Source of the DNA: Lachnospiraceae bacterium
Lineage (GTDB): Bacteria; Bacillota; Clostridia; Lachnospirales; Lachnospiraceae
Assembly (NCBI GenBank): GCA_022766515.1
Contig: JALEPA010000058.1
Location: forward strand, 1-37,143
Length of the DNA stretch: 37,143 bases
Direction: 5' to 3'
Part shown: one piece after another, positions 33,173 through 37,143 of the stretch
Layout of the letters: each line of letters opens with the position of its first letter
Numbering within the stretch: position 1 is the first letter of the stretch
Notes under the pieces: model-generated
The model's input: the letters and a program-made list of their open reading frames with translations, nothing else
Told to the model about the DNA's origin: nothing
The model's database searches: none
Translations under genes and position numbers: made by a program

Positions 33173-34279
33173 ATGGCAAAAATTGATATTATATCCGGAT
33201 TTTTAGGAGCAGGAAAGACAACATTGATCAAAAAACTGATCGCAGAAGCATTTGAGGGCGAGAAGCTGGTTTTGATCGAGAATGAGTTTGGTGAGATCGG
33301 TATCGATGGCGGCTTTTTGAAAGAAGCAGGAATCCAGATCACAGAAATGAACTCCGGCTGCATTTGCTGTTCTTTGGTTGGTGACTTTGGCGAGGCGTTG
33401 AAAGAGGTATTGACAAAATATTCTCCGGACCGCGTCATTATTGAGCCATCCGGTGTTGGTAAGCTGTCTGATGTCATTAAGGCAGTGCAGAACATTGGAG
33501 ATGAAGTGCAGATCAACAGCACGGCAACGGTCGTAGATGCTTCTAAGTGCAAAATGTATATGAAGAACTATGGTGAGTTTTACAACAACCAGATCGAATA
33601 TGCCGGTACCGTTATTCTCAGCCGTACACAGAATGTATCTGCAGAGAAGCTGGATGCCTGCCTGAAGATGATCCGTGAGAAAAACGATGAGGCTTCTATC
33701 ATCACAACACCTTGGGATGACATTCAGGGTAAGAATATCTTAGAGGCAATGGAAAAAGTAAATTCATTAGAGAAAGAACTTTTGGAAGAACATCATCATC
33801 ACCATGATGGAGAATGTGGATGTGGACACGACCATGATCACGACCACGATCATGAGCATCATCATGATCATGACGAAGAGTGTGGATGTGGACATGACCA
33901 CGATCACGAGCACCATCACGACCATGACCATGAGCATCATCATGACCATGACGAAGAGTGCGGATGCGGACACCATCACGAGCATGGACATCATCATGCA
34001 GACGATGTCTTTACAAGCTGGGGTGTAGAGACTGCTCATAAATTTACCGAGCAGGAATTGCAGGATATTTTGAAGAAGCTTGCTGAAACGAAGGAATACG
34101 GTGATGTATTGCGTGCGAAAGGAATCGTGGCTGCTGAGGAAGGCGAGTGGTTCCATTTTGATCTTGTACCGGAAGAGACCGAACTTCGTCGTGGAGCAGC
34201 AGATTTTACAGGTCGTATCTGCGTCATTGGTGCGGATCTCAAGGAAGACCGTATTAAAGAATTGTTTCATGTAGCATAA
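33173..34279 (+). CDS. CobW/COG0523-type GTPase metallochaperone with His/Cys-rich linker
   Basis: The 368-aa product has a COG0523 GTPase domain: P-loop GFLGAGKTTLI (about residues 8-18), the metal-binding CxCC motif in NSGCICCSLVGDF, and IIEPSGVGKL. The usual NKxD guanine motif is replaced by LSRTQN. Residues about 207-275 form a linker with about 33 His and six Cys (three ECGCG motifs) alternating with Asp/Glu, an obvious metal-binding segment, followed by the CobW C-terminal domain (FTSWGVETAHKFTEQELQDI). Family members deliver or store zinc, cobalt or nickel. AAGGAAGGATTTGAA precedes the start. Thirty bases separate it from the second CobW gene. Confidence 0.92.
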   Translation: MAKIDIISGFLGAGKTTLIKKLIAEAFEGEKLVLIENEFGEIGIDGGFLKEAGIQITEMNSGCICCSLVGDFGEALKEVLTKYSPDRVIIEPSGVGKLSDVIKAVQNIGDEVQINSTATVVDASKCKMYMKNYGEFYNNQIEYAGTVILSRTQNVSAEKLDACLKMIREKNDEASIITTPWDDIQGKNILEAMEKVNSLEKELLEEHHHHHDGECGCGHDHDHDHDHEHHHDHDEECGCGHDHDHEHHHDHDHEHHHDHDEECGCGHHHEHGHHHADDVFTSWGVETAHKFTEQELQDILKKLAETKEYGDVLRAKGIVAAEEGEWFHFDLVPEETELRRGAADFTGRICVIGADLKEDRIKELFHVA

Positions 34280-34309
34280 CGATAAACAGGGCAAAAGAAT
34301 GGAGTAACT

Positions 34310-35287
34310 ATGTTCGGAAAGAAAAAACAGGAAATGATGGTGTATGTCATCATGGGATTTTTGGAGGCAGGAAAGACCAACCTGATCCGTGATCTGATTG
34401 TTGATGATATGTTTGATGATAAGATCAAAACGCTGATCCTTGCATGCGAAGAAGGCGAGATGGAATATGAACAGCCGATGCTGGACAAGGGCAATGCGGC
34501 AGTAGAATATATCGAGGATGAGGAATCGTTCAGCGGTAAGGTGATCCAGAAGTTTTTGAAAAAGCACCATCCGGATCGTATTATTATCGAATACAACGGA
34601 ATGTGGCCAACGGCACACATCCCGGAACTGTACGATGAGTTGGAGGAGATCTGCTTTGACAGAGAGGTGATCTTCCAGACGATCGATGTAGTTAATGATG
34701 AAACTTTTTCTCTGTACATGAAAAATATGCCATCCATGATGGTAGATCACTTCCGTGTCGCTGAAATGATCATTATCAATCGTTGTACGGTAGAAAAGAC
34801 CAATAAAAACGCCATTCGAGGCAGCATTAAGGCGGTAAATCCACGAGCACAGATCGTGTATGAGTCTGCACAGGATGCCTTTTATGAAATGCAGGATGAA
34901 ATGCCATTCGATCTCAATGCAGATATTGTCGAGATCAACGAGGATGATTTTGGACTGTGGTATATTGATATGATCGATCACCCGGATCGTTATCAGGGAA
35001 AGACCTTGAAAGTGACGGGACTGATCCAGAAACCAAAGGGATTGCCAAAGGGTTTTGCAATCTTCGGAAGATTTGCGATGACCTGTTGTGCAGACGATGT
35101 GCAGTATATGGGATTTCTTTGTAAGGCAGATGACTGGGCACCGTTTAAGAACAAGCAGTATGTGACAGTCACAGCAAGATTAGAGTATAAGTTTATGAAG
35201 GAGTATGGAGAGGAAGGTCCTGTGTTCTACGCAGAGGAAGTAACTCCGGCTGACAAACCAAAAGAAGAATTGGTTTATTTTAACTAA
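34310..35287 (+). CDS. CobW-like GTPase fused to a TIGR03943/DUF1980-like C-terminal domain
   Basis: The 325-aa product starts with a CobW-type P-loop (IMGFLEAGKTNLIRDL, about 15-30), but the CxCC metal motif is absent (ACEEGEMEYEQ at that place), EPSG is replaced by EYNGMW, and NKxD by NRCT. From about residue 215 the sequence changes to a beta-rich domain (GLWYIDMIDHPDRYQGKTLK, VTGLIQKPKGLPKGFAIFGR, FAMTCCADDVQYMGFL). This matches the C-terminal part of DUF1980/TIGR03943 (YcgQ-type) proteins, which keep a double Cys followed by Ala-Asp. YcgQ-type proteins pair with a predicted permease; here no permease is in the window. The role is probably metal handling with the upstream CobW. The domain assignment is from pattern only. 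Confidence 0.8.
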   Translation: MFGKKKQEMMVYVIMGFLEAGKTNLIRDLIVDDMFDDKIKTLILACEEGEMEYEQPMLDKGNAAVEYIEDEESFSGKVIQKFLKKHHPDRIIIEYNGMWPTAHIPELYDELEEICFDREVIFQTIDVVNDETFSLYMKNMPSMMVDHFRVAEMIIINRCTVEKTNKNAIRGSIKAVNPRAQIVYESAQDAFYEMQDEMPFDLNADIVEINEDDFGLWYIDMIDHPDRYQGKTLKVTGLIQKPKGLPKGFAIFGRFAMTCCADDVQYMGFLCKADDWAPFKNKQYVTVTARLEYKFMKEYGEEGPVFYAEEVTPADKPKEELVYFN

Positions 35288-35306
35288 TTTATATGAGATG
35301 GTAGTG

Positions 35307-35332
35307 ATGCCCCACTGTTTATGGTGGGGCAT
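35307..35332 (+). terminator. Intrinsic terminator after the CobW operon
   Basis: Stem ATGCCCCAC (35307-35315) / GTGGGGCAT (35324-35332), followed by TATTT. The T-run is weak. It lies between convergent genes; its last base overlaps the stop codon of the minus-strand gene. Confidence 0.7.
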
Positions 35333-36417
35333 TATTTGGGTGGCAATTTATTTGGTTGGCGCATCCATACGCGGTAGAGTGTGAGGATGAGGGAAAGGGA
35401 GATGGGACCGAGGAAAATGCCGGAAATGCCGTAAAGTTTTGTTCCGATATAGATGGAAGCAAGGGTGAAGATCGGCAAGACATTGATATGTCCTGCCAGC
35501 AGCTTTGCCTCCAAAAACTCGCGTAAAAATACGCAGAGTAAGTAAGCGGTAAATAGGACGGCGGCATAAAAATATCCATTATTGCCTGCGTGGTCAAACG
35601 GCAGCAGATAATAGATTCCCCAGGGAACAAAGATCATGCCGCTGCCTAATACCGGGAAGGCATCAAACACACTGATCAACAGACCCAGTACGACGAAGTA
35701 GGGATTGTTGATGAGGAACAGAGCGAGGGAACAGATGATCCAGACGCAGATGATGATCAGTAGCTGACTGCGAAAATAGGCAACACCTGTGTCTAACAAG
35801 CTATGACCGATATGAGAAAATACCGGATAGAATCGATTTTTGTGAATGAGGCGGTGCAGTGGCTTATAATCTTTGCATAACAGCAGTGTGCTGATGAGCA
35901 TGATCAGGAAGACCAGCGCAAAGTGCAGCACATTGCTCATTCCCTGTAAAAACAGAGTGCATACATTTCGGTACAGCTTGATGGAAGAATCCGGCTGGAT
36001 CTTACACAGCTGCCGCTGAAAAAAAGCAAGACAACTGCCACGATCCATGCCGAGATAGCGGTCGAGAGAATGACAGACGGTGTCACAGCAATTTGTAAAC
36101 ATCTCTTTGTATAGTTGAAAATAGATCGAGAGATTGGTCGCCAAAAGCTTGAGCTGACAAAGAATCGTATGTCCGATCCCTAAGATGGCAATGCCTAACA
36201 CGATACTGCATAGGAGCAGTAAAACTCCATACGCGAGCCAACTCGGAAAGTGGAGGCGTTTCGTCAAAAAACGGATGCCGGGCTGTAGCAGACGCACGAT
36301 CAGGTAGGCAAGCAGGAAGGGAAAGAGGACAGGCAGGGCAAAACGATTAAAAAGCACAACCCCCAAAGTAATGAAGGAGATGAGCAGTAGTTGGCAAAAA
36401 AGAGGATGGGAACGCAT
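35332..36417 (-). CDS. AI-2E/UPF0118 family membrane protein, YtvI-like
   Basis: The 361-aa product has about eight TM segments in the UPF0118 layout: a pair near 8-45, TM3 near 62-85, a long loop, then a C-terminal cluster. The cluster contains the conserved SVFDAFPVLGSGMIFVPWGI and FLREFLEAKLLAGHINVLPI. The DAFPVLGSG/PWGIYYLL form is typical of the YtvI sporulation branch in Clostridia and bacilli, so YtvI is the favoured name, but the export function of the broader family is also possible. The start has GGAAAGGAGTCCCCC upstream on the minus strand. It converges with the CobW operon. Confidence 0.85.
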   Translation of the reverse strand: MRSHPLFCQLLLISFITLGVVLFNRFALPVLFPFLLAYLIVRLLQPGIRFLTKRLHFPSWLAYGVLLLLCSIVLGIAILGIGHTILCQLKLLATNLSIYFQLYKEMFTNCCDTVCHSLDRYLGMDRGSCLAFFQRQLCKIQPDSSIKLYRNVCTLFLQGMSNVLHFALVFLIMLISTLLLCKDYKPLHRLIHKNRFYPVFSHIGHSLLDTGVAYFRSQLLIIICVWIICSLALFLINNPYFVVLGLLISVFDAFPVLGSGMIFVPWGIYYLLPFDHAGNNGYFYAAVLFTAYLLCVFLREFLEAKLLAGHINVLPIFTLASIYIGTKLYGISGIFLGPISLSLILTLYRVWMRQPNKLPPK

Positions 36418-36806
36418 AAGGGGGACTCCTTTCCGATTGTGGGGATGTATTAGGCTTTTCGTATGCTAAAATTTTCATTCATAAATGAAATTGATATTTT
36501 TTGACAAATATGAACAAAATTTAAACGAAAAAACAGGTGCTAAAATGGTGCATTTTGCATGAATATGTAAAATGCGACAAAAAAATGTTAGATCAAGAAA
36601 AAAATCAAAAGATTTTTTTGGAAAACGCTCCAAAATAGCGCCTGATTTTCTGTATATTATGTTCAAAAAAAGGGGAAATATCCGATAAAATGTTTACAAA
36701 ATCTTAATACCTCTTACATTGGGCGTTCATAATTCAAAGTTATACTAAGGATGTTGAATGAGAAACCGTTCAGCAAATGATTGATTTTTTTCATACCTTC
36801 TCCTTT
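36418..36806. other. AT-rich intergenic region without a supported gene
   Basis: No coding frame is convincing. It holds the minus-strand promoter above, a hairpin GCATTTT...AAAATGC near 36550-36575 and an A/T hairpin AAAAAATC-AAAA-GATTTTTT near 36600. Two plus-strand promoter-like pairs are TTTACA (36693-36698) with TACATT (36715-36720), and weak TTGGGC (36719-36724) with TATACT (36741-36746). The plus-strand pairs point toward the terminator at 36807. Confidence 0.5.
36478..36507 (-). promoter_or_regulatory. Candidate promoter of the YtvI-like gene
   Basis: On the minus strand TTGTCA (36502-36507), 18-bp spacer, TATGAA (36478-36483), about 60 bases before the start at 36417. Confidence 0.5.
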
Positions 36807-36837
36807 AAGGACTGTGTGCGTTGCAGTCCTTTTTTTT
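36752..36837 (+). ncRNA. Low-confidence candidate small transcript ending at an orphan terminator
   Basis: A plus-strand intrinsic terminator at 36807-36837 has no plus-strand gene before it for about 1.5 kb, while TATACT at 36741-36746 could start a transcript near 36752. That would give an RNA of about 85 nt. No known RNA family is recognised. Confidence 0.3.
36807..36837 (+). terminator. Orphan intrinsic terminator
   Basis: AAGGACTG (36807-36814) / CAGTCCTT (36824-36831), then a T-run to 36837. It is directly followed by repeat copy B. Confidence 0.85.
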
Positions 36838-36905
36838 GCTTTATAGGAAACTTTTCGTTTCCTATAAAGCAAAAAACGCTCCGCGAGGATGCGCATCTCG
36901 CGGAG
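36838..36905 (+). repeat. Double-hairpin repeat, copy B (best preserved)
   Basis: Hairpin 1 has 14-bp perfect arms GCTTTATAGGAAAC (36838-36851) and GTTTCCTATAAAGC (36857-36870) with loop TTTTC. Then come A6 and CG, then hairpin 2 CTCCGCGAG (36879-36887) / CTCGCGGAG (36897-36905). Read on the minus strand, hairpin 2 plus T6 has the form of an intrinsic terminator. Confidence 0.85.
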
Positions 36906-36940
36906 AAGAAGTTAGCTGTAAACAGCACCGCTCGAGCGCG

Positions 36941-36962
36941 AAAGAGTCGCAAGCGACTCTTT
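36941..36962. other. Perfect palindrome between repeat copies B and C
   Basis: AAAGAGTCGC-AA-GCGACTCTTT, ten perfect pairs, just after the palindrome CGCTCGAGCG at 36929-36938. With copies B and C it makes a run of consecutive hairpins; it may belong to a longer form of the repeat. Confidence 0.6.
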
Positions 36963-36974
36963 GTTCCCCTTAAT

Positions 36975-37044
36975 GCTTTATAGGAACTTCTCGTTTCCTA
37001 TAAAGTAAAAAACGCTCCGCGAGGATGAACACCTCGCAGAGCGG
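36975..37044 (+). repeat. Double-hairpin repeat, copy C
   Basis: CTTTATAGGAAC (36976-36987) and GTTTCCTATAAAG (36993-37005), A6 (37007-37012), then GCTCCGCGAGG (37014-37024) / CCTCGCAGAGC (37032-37042) with one mismatch. On the minus strand hairpin 2 is followed by T6, so it can terminate the partial gene at 37081. Confidence 0.82.
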
Positions 37045-37080
37045 AAAGTAATGTGTAGGTTGTAATATTTTTCTTCTTAT

Positions 37081-37143
37081 TTAATGATCTTTTTCCTCCC
37101 GGAACATGGACTTGTCAAATTCCGGATTAAAGTAATAAAAATT
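37081..37143 (-). CDS. 3' tip of an unidentified minus-strand gene (partial)
   Basis: On the minus strand the window edge reads open for 20 codons, ending FDKSMFREEKDH and then TAA at 37081-37083. Too short to identify. Support: it runs off the edge in an open frame, and repeat copy C downstream has terminator form in the same orientation. Confidence 0.4.
   Translation of the reverse strand, partial: NFYYFNPEFDKSMFREEKDH

Noticed and set aside
33767-34981. 404-aa minus-strand ORF opposite the CobW genes
   Set aside because: Antisense to two clear GTPase genes; its His/Met/Val-rich segment is the mirror of the His-rich linker codons. No ribosome site or family pattern.
36777-36983. 68-codon plus-strand ORF
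   Set aside because: It translates straight through the orphan terminator and repeat copy B, has no ribosome site, and its residues follow from the palindromes. The symporter's false N-terminal extension has a similar translation for the same reason.

Overview
The window reads as chromosomal DNA of a motile, low-to-medium-GC Clostridia member, most likely Lachnospiraceae. The grounds are the gene content and order (ftsE-ftsX-M23-S41; rpmG-secE-nusG-rplK-rplA; uvrC-hprK; pth-mfd-parvulin), HPr kinase, strong AAGGAGG-type ribosome binding sites, chemotaxis genes and a perfect Gram-positive sigma-D promoter. I cannot name the genus. No rRNA, tRNA, CRISPR array, IS element or prophage is visible. 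Most of the window is core genome.

Layout. 1-231: 3' end of a probable Fn3-type surface protein. 384-4649: cell-wall block ftsE, ftsX, a coiled-coil M23 peptidase and an S41 C-terminal processing peptidase. 4728-9119: MoxR ATPase, DUF58 protein and membrane transglutaminase, ending in a terminator shared with the converging amino-acid ABC transporter (9192-11556, minus strand). 11712-13538: a GH127 beta-L-arabinofuranosidase-like gene that looks 5'-truncated and internally deleted. 13600-16132: the rpmG-secE-nusG-rplK-rplA block with a textbook sigma-A promoter, possible L1 leaders and a terminator. 16230-17696: sodium:neurotransmitter-type symporter. 17769-18362 (minus): short FliD-C-like protein behind a sigma-D promoter. 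18598-19488: DUF2156 protein. 19552-21960: a possible small RNA or attenuated leader, then a chemoreceptor with an odd acidic/basic cytoplasmic tail. 22037-31545: uvrC, hprK, a degenerate HD-GYP protein, pth, mfd and a parvulin-like lipoprotein. 31677-32990: cheX and a SpoU-type RNA methyltransferase. 33173-35287: two CobW-type GTPases, the first with a His/Cys-rich metal-binding linker, the second apparently fused to a DUF1980/TIGR03943-like domain, preceded by three tandem 22-bp dyad repeats. 35332-36417 (minus): AI-2E/YtvI-type membrane protein. 36418-37080: structured intergenic DNA with two copies of a double-hairpin repeat. 37081-37143 (minus): 3' tip of an unidentified gene.

How parts work together. 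FtsEX with the M23 protein is the expected ATP-driven switch for peptidoglycan hydrolysis. MoxR, DUF58 and transglutaminase form a familiar membrane-associated trio. The MCP, CheX and the sigma-D-controlled FliD-like gene indicate flagellar chemotaxis. The least ordinary pieces are the double-hairpin repeat (three copies, two directly behind intrinsic terminators), the CobW pair with its repeat-type operator candidate, the possible sRNA before the MCP gene, and a 16-nt leader motif shared by three unrelated genes.
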